Origin: Colius striatus
Lineage: Eukaryota; Chordata; Aves; Coliiformes; Coliidae
Reading direction: 5' to 3'
Assembly (NCBI RefSeq): GCF_028858725.1
Contig: NC_084775.1
Coordinates: forward strand, 15,335,597-15,399,596
Length of the DNA stretch: 64,000 bases
The notes beneath the pieces were generated by a model. That model saw nothing but the letters and a program-made list of their open reading frames with translations, made no database searches and had not been told where the DNA came from. Of this stretch, positions 27,901 to 37,602 are shown piece after piece. Numbering within the stretch: position 1 is the stretch's first letter; each line of letters starts with the position of its first letter. Made by a program: the position numbers and the translations under genes.

Positions 27901-28472
27901 TCAGTACCAGTGCTGTATGAACTGCTGGCACACTGGGAAACAGCATTGCAACATCCAAACAGTTGTGCTGTACAAAGTGTAGTGGCTTCCTGGAGCACAA
28001 GCTTCACAGGTTTGCTTTTCTCACTAGTAGAGTGAAGGCAGCACTGCAGTGAACCCTCAGCAGGCACAAAGTAACGGCCAAGGCAGCGCCTCTTGCATTT
28101 GCTCTAAAGAGAAACTCCCAAGTGAAGGCAAAGCAGGGTGGGGCTGCTTCTGGGATGTGCGTGGCCCAGGAGAGCTGCTGACGCTGCGCTCTGTCCTCCC
28201 CCTGCAGCGCCCCCGTGTACCTTTACCGGCTGATGGCAGTGGTGGTGCACCACGGGGACATGCACTCGGGGCACTTCGTGACGTACCGGCGCTGCCCGGC
28301 GCCGCCCCGCAGCCCGCTGGCCGCCAGCCCGCAGTGGCTCTGGGTGTCGGATGACACTGTCCGCAGGGCCAGCCTGCAGGAGGTGCTCTCTGCCAGCGCT
28401 TACTTGCTGTTCTATGAGCGTGTTCACTCGAGGGTGCAGCACCAGAGCGTGGAGTGGAGGGCTCAAGAGTGA
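18984..28472 (+). CDS. USP30: USP30, mitochondrial outer-membrane ubiquitin-specific protease
   Basis: USP30 removes ubiquitin, preferentially K6-linked chains, from mitochondrial outer-membrane proteins and so opposes PINK1/Parkin mitophagy; it also acts at peroxisomes. Thirteen coding exons join in phase to 509 residues (human 517): 18984-19066, 19532-19641, 20339-20512, 21251-21354, 22145-22243, 22767-22809, 23074-23168, 23749-23808, 24541-24627, 25172-25252, 26250-26469, 27103-27211 and 28208-28472. Residues 35-53 are the single membrane anchor, followed by the basic stretch ERKRRRRG. The catalytic Cys77 lies in GNTCFMN, His444 in HSGHFVTY, and Ser469 in WLWVSDD is the unusual third triad member known for USP30. 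Two CxxC pairs (230/233 and 280/283) form the zinc site. The N-terminus is glycine- and alanine-rich compared with mammals. The exon 2 donor (gtcggc) is weak. Confidence 0.97.
19076..19120. repeat. (GACGG)n microsatellite in USP30 intron 1
   Basis: Nine perfect copies of gacgg begin ten bases after the exon 1 splice donor. Because the array is so close to the donor and to the promoter, length changes could affect early splicing or nucleosome placement; that is inference. Confidence 0.95.
19175..19402. repeat. Pyrimidine tract (TTCCC/CCTTCCCC)n, about 228 bp
   Basis: This is a nearly pure C/T run on the plus strand with a few single a interruptions near its 3' half, built from five- and six-base ttccc and ttcccc words. 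Mirror-symmetric polypurine-polypyrimidine tracts of this kind can form triplex (H-) DNA. It lies in USP30 intron 1, before the exon 2 acceptor at 19532. Confidence 0.95.
19642..28207. other. USP30 introns 2-12
   Basis: The introns between USP30 exons (for example 20513-21250, 21355-22144, 23809-24540, 25253-26249, 26470-27102 and 27212-28207) contain no further recognisable genes. The only mobile element I can name is the CR1 fragment in the last intron. Confidence 0.6.
27660..27920 (-). mobile_element. CR1 LINE fragment in the last USP30 intron
   Basis: The words agggacctttagagctcatccag, split here by a few changes, then gggttttgaagccctcc and tttttgtgctccagcttcc, follow in the order of the antisense CR1 3' region. 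The copy lies antisense to USP30 and is a diverged, 5'-truncated fragment, as most avian CR1 copies are. Confidence 0.75.
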
Positions 28473-31160
28473 TTATGGGAGCTGAAGGACAAAACCTGGC
28501 CAAGTTCCTCTCATGAGATCCTCGTGGCACCTCCTGTTATGCAAATAACCCACCACAGGCCCTTTAACTTTGCCCTTTTCCCCCGTGGCAGTGGCTGCCT
28601 CCTGCTGGGAGCTGTGCTTTGTACCAAAACCACACTCTGCAGCCCAAAGCTGTATCTGCATTAGAGAAGCATCTGTTCTGTGAGGCAGCAGTTTTGTCAA
28701 GGTCACAGCTCTGAAGCAGACATTTCAAGCAGGCTTCCCAAGGCTGTGTTCCCCCTTGTGACAGCTAGGGAAGTTGTCAGAGGGACATGCCTAATCCTGG
28801 ACATTTCACTGCAGACGTTTCTGAGCAGGGGAGCCCCAGGAGCAGTCGATGTGGAACTGCTGTTGTCAAAGGCAATGATTTAAGGAACAAAAAGTGCCTT
28901 GAGCTGCTTTGAATAGCCACAGTACCATCCTCTGAGCCCACTGCCCCCTGTCAGCTGCATTTGATAAACATCTCAAGATGATGGGGTAACCTGCTAATGG
29001 AATCAGGTTTCTCTTGCTCTCCCAGCTCACCAGCAAGAGGCATCTCTACATAACATCCACGATCCAAAACTCAGCTTCCCTGTTCACGTCATTGTCCTCA
29101 TGTTTCAGCTCTTTACACTTCACAGAAGGACTCCTGCTGACTCCAAGTGGTTTCCTTTCCCCAGATAAAAAGAGATACGTTTTTTAGCTCTAAAGACTCG
29201 AGACCCCTGATTTATTGCTCTGTGTCTTTGGGATACAGCTGAAATGAAGAGCCAGAAGCATTTGCTAGCAGTCAGCACTGTCATTTCCTTTGTCACTATG
29301 GCTGCTTGTAGTGTTGACTACAACTTTTAATGCTGTGACTTCAAGGCTACTGTCATTGGTGTTCTGGATTTGCTTTTACCTATTTTGATGCTGAAGACTG
29401 CCATTTCTCATCAACCCTTCAGATAGATGCTGTCTTGGCTTGCAGCTGAGCTTTAGGGCTTGTACTGGTGGTGATTGTGAGCTGAGAGGTACAGTAGCTC
29501 CAGTGTCCTGGGTAAGTTAGAGTACAGGTGGCTGAATCAAGACCATGAGCACTTCCTTTTCCTGTGAAGCAGTACAGCAGCCTGAGAAGAATGATGGCAC
29601 TGCCTGAGATACACAGATTGCCATGTAAGCAGAAGGTGTACTCTGCTGCTCTAGATTGTCTGACATGTCAGAAAAAATAAATCCTGAACAAAGTGCAGAG
29701 GGAGAAGCAGCAAAAAAATGCCCTTTTGCTTTAAAATGATCAGGAATCAAGTATGGAGGCTAGTTTTAGCTCTTTTCTATCCTTTTAAGACATTCTGACT
29801 AACTCATCAGACAAGCTTTTTGAGTGTAAAAGAGCAACTGAGTTTGCAAATAGTAAGGACTGTCTTAATAGTTTTTTTAGGGCAACTTTGTACCTCATAC
29901 ATTCACATTGCTGCCCAAAGCTCAGAGGCATTCAGAGCTCCTGAGTGGGAGGCTCAAAACCAGCCAACACAGGAGTGGTAATGGATGTATATGCAAAACT
30001 ATTTACACAACTCATCATTCCAGAGTATGGAACACAATTCCTGCTCCAAGCAATGCTCATAGAACATGCAATAGTCTTTATAATCCATCCACGTACTAGT
30101 TCTGAGAGGTCTCCCTGTCTGTGCTAGGCCTAGCAGTAGCGTGGTTTTCACCTTTCTGCTTTAAGTTATGGAAAAACTACAACAAAAAACAACCTAGAAA
30201 GGTGCAAAATGCCCCAAAGACCAAAGGCCATGGAACAAAGACCTAATGGACTTGCAGAAGGTGGAAGGCAGCATGGGTGTGCAGCAGCAATGCTGGGTGT
30301 CATCTAGGAAAAGACATCATGCAAAGCAGGTCTCCCTGAACCTCAGAACTGGACATTTCCACTGCCAGCACTGTACATTCTGCAATTCTGGGGTCTGTTT
30401 GGAGTTTAACTGAAGTTTTGAGAAGTTCATCTGAACAGGTCACTTGGCTTTGAAAGCAGCAACGCTGCAGGGGGGGGCAGACGGCACACACACAGCAGAT
30501 GAAGCCTCGACCTCATCAGCTTGTTCCAGGGACATAAACCTACACAGTGCTGCACCTGCAAGGTGTTCTTCTTTGGAACAGAGCTGCTTTCCAGCAGGGG
30601 TCAGCTTGATGAGAATCACAGCTCAGTTCCACTCATACAGAGATTTACTTTGCAAGCTCCCTCAAGGGCCATGGAGATGAGGGTTAAGGAGTTGCTGTTT
30701 GTTCTGTCACCCTCGGGAAGGAGGAGATGTTTTTGGCTTAGCCCTTGGTGTGAGGAAGGGAGCAAGTGTCAGCACCTCAGTCCTAGTCCTGAGCTGTGCT
30801 AGGTTCTCCCAGCCTAACAGGAAGAGCAAAGAGCTCTGCAGATGTTTGCCACCCAAGCCCTCACCTTTGAAGTCACTGGGCTCTGTGCAGGCACCATGAA
30901 GCTCATGAAGTGCTGTCATTACTCACAAGCTTCTGTGGTGGAGGAGGTGTTAATAAAATGTAGAAGGTTAAACACCACCAGATAAGAGCTCCAAGATGAC
31001 ATCTCTCTGTTTGGGTTTTTCTTGTCTTATTTTGTTTGTTATTTAAAATAATGTGTGTTCTAGTCAAACACTGTGCTGCTGTTTGAAGTTGCATTTTCAC
31101 TTCAGGGTATTTTTGTAACTGTACAGTAGCAATAAAAGAACAAACTTATTAAGAAAAGGT
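28473..31160 (+). other. USP30: USP30 3' UTR and downstream region
   Basis: After the stop codon there is no conserved coding sequence. Two AATAAA hexamers could end the USP30 transcript, at 29676-29681 and 31131-31136. The second lies in an AT-rich context and would give a 3' UTR of about 2.7 kb. Which is used cannot be decided from sequence alone. Confidence 0.5.
31131..31136 (+). promoter_or_regulatory. USP30: Candidate USP30 distal polyadenylation signal
   Basis: A perfect AATAAA follows a T-rich stretch and is followed by an AT-rich segment. It is the last good plus-strand signal before the ALKBH2 3' end. An alternative proximal AATAAA lies at 29676. Confidence 0.45.
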
Positions 31161-32237
31161 AGCTGTTCACGTGTCTTAATGTCTTGAAACAAAAATCCAA
31201 GCTGTAAGCCAAACTGCATCCCCTGTATCCAGCAGAAGCAGCACTTCACAGTCTCTGGATAAGCAGCATTCATGCAGGAGCTCTTGGTGCTATATACAGG
31301 TACCATATAGGGGCAGAGTGTGGGAAATGCCAACCCTAATTGTCTAAACAGACATTACTTCCACAGCCCTCATGGACCCACAACAGAAGGACAAAGCCCA
31401 TCAGTAGTTTAGGTGCTTGTGGCCTGGTTACACAGGGAACACAGTCTCAGTACTCACCACTGCTTGATTCCACAAGACATGCTGGGGACTTGGAATGGTC
31501 TTTCTTCATTTCAGCAGGATCCAGTCAGCATGGAAGGTGATAGCTTTCAGGCAGTCAGAATGCAATCCCTAGGGATAATTATTTAGAAAAACAGACACTC
31601 TTAGGAGTTACAACCTTTTGTGCTGCCTTTGGCCTTGTCAATAGTCCAACCCAGTCTTTCCCCAAAAGGTCATCTTCTGCTCCCTGGTTTCTGCACAGAC
31701 TAAGGATGGACAGAAGGGGAGGCTTTGTGCTTCCTACTGCCCCACTACACCATGATCTGAGAGAACTGTCTCCCCTGTCAGCACATGAGGTAGAGCAGCA
31801 GAGGAACACAAGCAGCAAAAGTCAAAGAGACCGTCAAACACGCAGCCAGCCATTCTGCACTCCCTGTGTTCACAGCTCAGTGCTCCTCTCTTTTGTGGCA
31901 GTCTCATTTGGAGTTTGTTTTTCAAAAACCAAACAAACCATAGCTCACTGACAGAGCAAACAGGAACCTGTCACCTCTGGAACAGTATCAGCTTCCAGGC
32001 TCACTCTAAATGATTACATCTTGTACTTTACAGCATTTATAAACTATTTCACTGCTATCTGAAGGACACTGTGGTAAGATTTGATCTTTCTGGAATAATG
32101 GCTAAAGATGAATTGAGAACAAGTTTTCTCCTGAGCAAAACAAGGGTATTACTCATTAAATATATGTATCAGTAGGACTACAGCAACATTTCACAGAGAA
32201 AAAGTGTCCTTGGCATTTAAAATCAGTAGTCACAGTC
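31161..32237. other. Interval between the convergent USP30 and ALKBH2 3' ends
   Basis: About 1.1 kb of ordinary AT-richer sequence. I see no exon, RNA gene or repeat family. Confidence 0.5.
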
Positions 32238-32243
32238 TTTATT
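32238..32243 (-). promoter_or_regulatory. ALKBH2: Candidate ALKBH2 polyadenylation signal
   Basis: The plus strand reads TTTATT, which is AATAAA on the ALKBH2 strand, about 165 bases beyond the stop codon. This would give a short 3' UTR and a final exon of about 480 bases. Confidence 0.6.
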
Positions 32244-32405
32244 AGCAATTTACCAAGTAAGCCACCTCCAATCCTGGCTTGATTTGTTCATCTAGTACTG
32301 TGGATCATCAGAGACAGCAACTGAACAAGAACCTGAGAGTTATATCAGGGGAAGAAAGCTTCTGTCTTCAGGCACAAAAGAGCCGGTGCTTGACTGCTGA
32401 ACACG

Positions 32406-33821
32406 TCACTTGCTGGCTACAGCCATCACTTTGCGGAACGTGAGGTTGACTCTCGGGGCAAGAACTCCCCTGCGGACAGGCACGCTGTGGTACCAGTACA
32501 CGTTGGTGGGGTGCTTCATCAGCAGAAGGCTGCCATGGGCCAGCTGCAGCTTGATGGGCTTGATGTGGCGTGGGGCATTTTTCCCTCTGGACTCACAGTG
32601 CCTGAAAACAAAGTCCCTGCAAGCTCCAAAGGACACAGATGCAATGGGGCTGCGTGGGACCAGTTCTCTCTCATCATCTCGGTGTTCACCGATGTGGTCT
32701 CCACCATCTTTGTACCTGCACACAGGAGAGATTAATGAGCTCTCCTACCAATCCAATTAAATCAACTTGTTTATCTGTCAATAGCATTGCACATGCAATT
32801 TTTTGCTTGAACAAGCTGCTTGATGCAACTGGGAAGCAGACATACCTGTTAATGAGAACAAAATTAAAAGCATGTCCTGTGTGCAAAGCGACACGGTCTC
32901 TGATGCGCGTCAGGACTGGGATCCATGGCTTAGGAGAGAAGGTAACACCCGAGTAAGTGTATGTTAACTCGGGGTCTCCATAGGTGACCTGCTTCCTTGG
33001 AATGTCATGCCACTTGCCAAACACGTGCAGTTTTGTCATTTCAGCTGTTTAAACAAGAAGGATCAAAACCAAGTCAGTGTTACCTCAGCAGTTCATGGTT
33101 TCAACAGTCTCCCTTGATTCAGAGCTTCTGTGGAGCTCCAGTGGGACAACAGAAATGATGATAACCCACAAGTTGTCACCTGTGTTCAGATGATTCTGTC
33201 CCAACACAGAACTCTCAAGGTTGATGCTGCCTTACTACCCCCTTGGAATGGGGTGAATGGGACCAGCACCCCCATCATATGCTGTAGCTGAATTAATGTG
33301 ACTATGGATGTTTCATATACTACAACCACTACCAAGCTGCTGTCGCCCTTTCAGGATTACCTCAGTTCTCTTAAAACACTCATGAATCCACCTGACACAC
33401 ACTTCAAGCCAAGCAAAACTAACTCTGCAGGACCTGTGCTTGTTCTTCACTGCTCAGCGACACGTTTCCCTGCAGAAACCTCTCTGCCAGCTAGCAGCCC
33501 TGTCCTGGCCACGGGAATCATGCCGGGACTCGCCCTGGGCGGCCCGGGCAGGGAAACACCGCACCGGGCAGGGACCAGAGCGGCGTCTGTGGCACTCGGA
33601 GCTGGAGGCCGAGTCCCTCAACGGCCGTTACCTTCGAAGTACTCCACCTCCTCTTCCAGCTGCTGGAAAATCTCGTCAGCCTCGGCCTTGCCGAAGAGGA
33701 GGCGATAGTCGCAGTTCAGGCCCTCAGCGCGGATCTCCTGCCAGCCGGGCTGCTCCGGCCGCGGCCTCTTCCCGCCGCGCCCGGCCTCCTCGGGGGGACG
33801 TTTAACTACGTATCTGTCCAT
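32406..33821 (-). CDS. ALKBH2: ALKBH2, DNA oxidative demethylase (AlkB homolog 2)
   Basis: ALKBH2 is a nuclear Fe(II)/2-oxoglutarate dioxygenase that repairs 1-methyladenine, 3-methylcytosine and etheno adducts in double-stranded DNA. Coding exons 33632-33821, 32846-33044 and 32406-32715 join in phase to 232 residues (human 261); the N-terminal linker is shorter. Seen in the sequence: the start MDRYVVKRP with RYVVK matching the APIM PCNA-binding consensus; the base-flipping finger in VFGKWHDIPRKQ with Phe72 (human Phe102); iron ligands His141 and Asp143 in GEHRDD and His206 in WYHS; and the 2-oxoglutarate-binding Arg218 in APRVNLTFR. All fall at a constant offset of 30 from the human numbering, so the catalytic core is complete. 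The frame is open upstream of the ATG but has no earlier in-frame ATG, so I keep the conserved start. It lies head-to-head with UNG. Confidence 0.97.
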
Positions 33822-34044
33822 CAGCGCCGGCTCGGAGGCACCGACAGGGGCAGGGAAGCTGCCCGGCTCAGCGGGAGCACCTCTCGCCGGCGACGGCGGC
33901 CCTGAGGCGGCGACGGCGGCGGCGGGAAGCGCCGAGCCCTCAGCGGAGCCGCAGCGCGCGCACAGCCCAGCGCCTGCGCATGCGCCAGCACAGGATAAGC
34001 CCCGCCCCTCTCGGGCAGGCACCGCCTCCCGCGGAGCGCGCGCT

Positions 34045-34056
34045 TTTGGCGCCAAA
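34045..34056. promoter_or_regulatory. Palindromic E2F-type site
   Basis: TTTGGCGCCAAA is a perfect 12-bp palindrome containing the E2F consensus TTTSGCGC on both strands. It lies 158 bp upstream of the UNG2 ATG and about 223 bp upstream of the ALKBH2 ATG, so it could serve both genes. Confidence 0.7.
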
Positions 34057-34099
34057 CCCCCGCCCCGCCCACCCGCCCGCCAGTTGGCGCGTTCTGCTG

Positions 34100-34210
34100 C
34101 AGCCCCTCACCGCAGCCCCGCGCCTCTGCCCCGCGCCGCAGCCCCTCACCGCTGCCCCGCGCCTCTGCCCCTCACTGCAGCCCCTCACCGCTGCCCCGCG
34201 CCGCAGCCCC
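34100..34210. repeat. 39-bp GC-rich tandem repeat in the UNG2 5' flank
   Basis: The word cagcccctcac starts at 34100, 34139 and 34178, a period of 39 bp, for nearly three copies ending at the UNG2 start codon. The array probably forms much of the UNG2 5' UTR. Confidence 0.85.
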
Positions 34211-34213
34211 GCC

Positions 34214-37200
34214 ATGATCGGGCAGAAGACGCTGCACTCCTTCTTCAGCGCCGCGCCGGCGAAGAAGCGCGACCGCTCCCCAGAGCCACGAGGTGATGCT
34301 GAGGTAGCGGAGCGGAGGACTGGGAGGGGGCGGGGGGGTTGGGTTGGTGGTGCGGTCCGGGGGGCTGCGCGGGGCTGGGGTCTCCCGGCGGCGCTGGCGG
34401 CCTTGGGGAGGGGTGGGGGGTGCAGCTCGTTCCGCGCCGCCGTCTCCAGAACTCCCGCGCTCCCGGCACGCTCGGCTGAGCTGCCACTCGAGGCCACCAA
34501 TGGGCGCTGAGGGCCGCCGCCTCCTCACGGCTGATAGGTTAAAGCGCCTCTCCGCCAGCTGTATCAAGCCAATGGGGAAGAGCTTTCGCTTTCTCGTTGA
34601 CCAATAGAGAGCGCGGGATTGGGGCTGTCCCTGCTTGTGGGCGGAGCCCGCGCGGTGCTTCGGCCAATAGGAAGGAGCCTACCGCTGTTTTGCCGCGAAA
34701 GAGCCGCGTGCGGCGGCGGGTGGGGCGGAGCGTGGGCGGAGCGTGGCCGGGCCATGGCGCTGCGGCTGCTCAGCCTGTGGCGTGGCTGCAGCCCCCGCCC
34801 GCTCCGCAGCCGCCTCTTCGCTCGCCGTTTACAGCTCAGCGCGCTGAAGAAGGCGAAGGCGGCGGGCGATGAGACGGGCCCGTCCTCGCCGCTCAGCGCG
34901 GAGCTGCAGGAGCGCATCCTCAGGAACAAAGAGGCGGCCCGGCAGCGGCTGGCGGAGCGGAGCGTGCCCCTGGGCTTCGGCGAGAGCTGGCGGCGGCAGC
35001 TGGCCGCGGAGTTCTGCAAGCCCTACTTCGCGGAGGTGAGCCCGGCCCGGGCGCTGGGGCCGCGTGGCCGCGGGTCCCGGCTGGCCCCAGGCTGACGCCG
35101 CTCCTCTGCCCCCGCCCCGCAGCTGATGGCGTTTGTGGCTGAGGAGAGGAAGCGCTACACGGTCTATCCGCCCCCTGAGCAAGTCTTCACCTGGACGCAG
35201 ATGTGTGACATCAGGGAGGTGAGAGGAGCTGTGGAGGGATCCCTCTGGCTGCTGGGGTCTCCAACACCAGCAAAACATTCTTTTGGTGGTTTATCTCTTG
35301 AGCATTAGTGCTGCTGTTCTGTCCCATAACTTGTCAGCCCCGTCTCCCCTTTCATCTCTGATACCAAAATGTGCTTTTTTATTGTTTTATTACCTGGTTT
35401 TATTCTTTTATTACCCCTCTGGACACAGAATTTCCTTTAAAACTGTAGTTGGACTTTTGACTTTATTTCCAGTGTTACCAGCTTACCCTGGTGCTTGATT
35501 TGGGGATCTCAGACATCTCTTGGGTTTCCTTTTAATTGATCTCGAATGCACTGTGATTAAGAAAGTTGGTGTTTAATCTCATTGCCACTAAGCTGTGTCA
35601 AAACATATCACAGCCACAACACCAAAATGTGAGGGAGTTTCTTTGGAAAACACCTTCACAAGGGGTTTTATTGTTTTATCTTTGAAAAATCTTAGTCTTC
35701 AGCACTCAAAATATCTCCGTAATCTCAGCTTCAAAGGATGTTGGTCCTTAGTGTGAGGTGGGCACTGTGTGCTTTACCTGGTGACAGTGAGATGTCAGAG
35801 ATTGAACTTCAGCTCCTGGGGTTTTTGGTTTTCTCTTTATCTCTGTGTGTGGTTTAGGATAAAGATCATTCATAAGCCTTTTTGGTTTTCCCCTCTTCTG
35901 GAAAGAATACTGGTTATAATTCAGTGCTAACAAAGATCTGCTTTCAGGTAAAGGTTGTCATTTTGGGACAAGATCCATACCACGGACCTAATCAAGCTCA
36001 TGGGCTCTGTTTCAGTGTCCAGAAGCCTGTTCCACCTCCCCCCAGGTATGGCAACACTCAGTCAGCAGATTCCCTTCTGTGTTACCCAGAGGCTGTCAGA
36101 CAGGTAACTGATGCTGTGTGTTGTGACAGTGGCTGGAAAACACCTCACTGCAACAGTGAGGCTCCTTCTGTGTGCTTTGGTGGCATCCTGAGGAGCATGC
36201 TGGGTGTCAGTTTGCTCTTCAGTCGTTCTGAGACCACCTCATTGAGCTTCTGGCCAGACACACAAAGGGGAGTCCTTGCTGCACTGCTTTACAATTGGCT
36301 TTATCTTTAATGATGGGATTGAAATCAATACCCTTCTTGCCTAGCCTCAGAGCAGAAAGTGGTGCTGTTTGCTCTTCTCTTTAAACATACATATGAAAAA
36401 TGTTCTGATGCCTTTTGTTTGCAGTTTAGAAAACATTTACAGAGAGCTGTCTATGGATATTGAGGGCTTCACTCATCCAGGCCACGGTGATCTCACTGGC
36501 TGGGCCAAGCAAGGTGAGTTAGTGCACTCTGGTAATGTGTCCACTGCAGGTCATAAAAAAGCCTCTCTAGAAAGCAGACCCATGGCTGGAAACAGTCCAT
36601 CTGTGAAGGAGAAAAGTCCCTCCCGAGTGCCTGTTGTGGGTACCTTAGAATGAAAGTCTAACTTACCATTTCTTTGGGGCAGTAGTAAAAGCCATTAATG
36701 CTTGATTTGGGGGGTGGGGGGTTGTTGTGGGGTGGGTTTTTTTGGTTGTTTGATTCTCTCTTTGCCTGTGTGGCTTGCCAGGAGTGCTCCTGCTCAATGC
36801 TGTCCTCACGGTGCGAGCTCACCAGGCCACCTCCCACAAGGAGAGAGGCTGGGAGCAGTTCACGGATGTGGTGGTGTCCTGGCTCAACAAGAACTTGCAC
36901 GGGGTTGTCTTCATGCTGTGGGGAGCCTACGCCCAGAAGAAAGGCAGCTCCATTGACAGGGTACCCTGAACTCATCAGCTCTTCCCTCTCCTTTTCCCTT
37001 CGGTTGGGTGGTCACTAGAGGGCACTTCCCTCACAGAACTGGGCTTTTCCTCCCTGCCTCAACGCTGCTGTCAGCTTCAGCTGCCCTTTTGCTCCAGCTT
37101 AGCCTTTGCCAGAATTAAGCAACACAAGTGGAGCAAGTGTAACCTCCTGTTGTCACAAAAGTGCCCAGCTGAGGGCAGAACTGTTTTCTTTATTCTAGGA

Positions 37201-37602
37201 AAAGGCTCATGAATGAGCCTAAAACTTCCAGTTAGGGTCCCAGCAGTTGGCAAATGGCCCAGGGTATTGCTGCTGCTTTATGCAGCCCATCCTCTGCTCA
37301 GTGGGACTAAAGTCTCTGTCCTTAGGGCTGGGTCTTTGGGTCTCCTCAGGCTGGTGTGGAGAGGAAATCACACCTGCTAGCTGGGGCAGAAGCAGCCAGC
37401 TGTGTCCTGGGAGCTGCCAGCATGCAAATCTAACGAGCCATTTCCTCTAACTGCTCCACAGAAACGGCACCACGTCCTGCAGACGGCTCATCCCTCGCCC
37501 TTCTCTGTCAACAGAGGCTTCTTTGGCTGTCGGCATTTCTCCAAGACAAACGAGTTGCTGAAGAAGTCTGGCAAGAAGCCCATTGACTGGCGGGCGCTCT
37601 GA
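34214..37602 (+). CDS. UNG: UNG, uracil-DNA glycosylase, nuclear isoform UNG2
   Basis: UNG2 excises uracil from DNA in the nucleus, at replication forks and during antibody diversification. Exon 1A (34214-34303) is spliced to an acceptor inside exon 1B: then 34835-35035, 35123-35218, 35948-36045, 36425-36513, 36782-36960 and 37462-37602, giving 297 residues (human 313). The N-terminus [11 protein letters not shown] contains the PCNA-interacting PIP box (QKTLHSFF); the RPA-binding helix follows in [20 protein letters not shown]. Catalytic Asp138 is in [10 protein letters not shown] and catalytic His261 in HPSP. I chose the donor GAG|gtagcg at 34304 because it alone is in phase with the acceptor, giving GDAE-LSALKK, parallel to human GDAA-AIPAKK. 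Odd points: Phe265 replaces the DNA-intercalating leucine (human Leu272), Asn268 replaces a tyrosine, and the exon 6 donor gtaccc is weak. Confidence 0.96.
34304..34753 (+). promoter_or_regulatory. UNG: UNG1 promoter (between exons 1A and 1B) with four CCAAT boxes and an E2F-like site
   Basis: The 450 bp between the alternative first exons is CpG-rich. It carries four CCAAT boxes on the plus strand at 34497-34501, 34569-34573, 34601-34605 and 34664-34668, with spacings of 72, 32 and 63 bp. An E2F-like inverted element TTTTGCCGCGAAA lies at 34688-34700, 54 bp before the UNG1 ATG. Arrays of spaced CCAAT boxes bound by NF-Y are typical of cell-cycle promoters. Function is inferred from motif content and position. 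Confidence 0.65.
34754..37602 (+). CDS. UNG: UNG, mitochondrial isoform UNG1 (alternative first exon 1B)
   Basis: UNG1 is the mitochondrial form of the same glycosylase. It starts in exon 1B (34754-35035) with a strong initiation context (gccATGg) and continues through the five downstream exons shared with UNG2, giving 294 residues (human 304). Its first 27 residues ([13 protein letters not shown], then an arginine-rich stretch) are basic and free of acidic residues, as expected of a mitochondrial presequence. The UNG2 acceptor (tttacag at 34828-34834) lies inside this coding exon, after codon 27, the same arrangement as in mammals, where exon 1A is spliced into exon 1B after codon 35. Two isoforms differing only at the N-terminus are therefore made from one locus. 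Confidence 0.93.
35219..37461. other. UNG introns 3-6
   Basis: The introns 35219-35947, 36046-36424, 36514-36781 and 36961-37461 show no embedded gene or identifiable mobile element. A G/T-rich run lies just before the exon 6 acceptor, near 36708-36755. Confidence 0.5.

Larger units (their letters stand above)
33822..34213. promoter_or_regulatory. Shared ALKBH2/UNG bidirectional promoter
   Basis: Only 392 bp separate the two divergent start codons, so both 5' UTRs and both promoters must fit here. The interval is CpG-rich and lacks a TATA box. It holds a perfect E2F-type palindrome TTTGGCGCCAAA at 34045-34056 and a second E2F-like word TTGGCGCG at 34084-34091. Mammalian UNG transcription is cell-cycle regulated through E2F, which fits; co-regulation of ALKBH2 is inference. 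Confidence 0.8.

Noticed and set aside
33822-34055. N-terminal extension of ALKBH2 in the same frame, possibly a presequence
   Set aside because: The frame is open for 78 codons upstream, but its only start is TTG; there is no in-frame ATG, and the region is the shared promoter.
34214-34293. UNG2 exon 1A ending at 34292 (CGA G|gtgatg)
   Set aside because: This donor is out of phase with the acceptor at 34835; the donor at 34304 gives the in-frame conserved junction.
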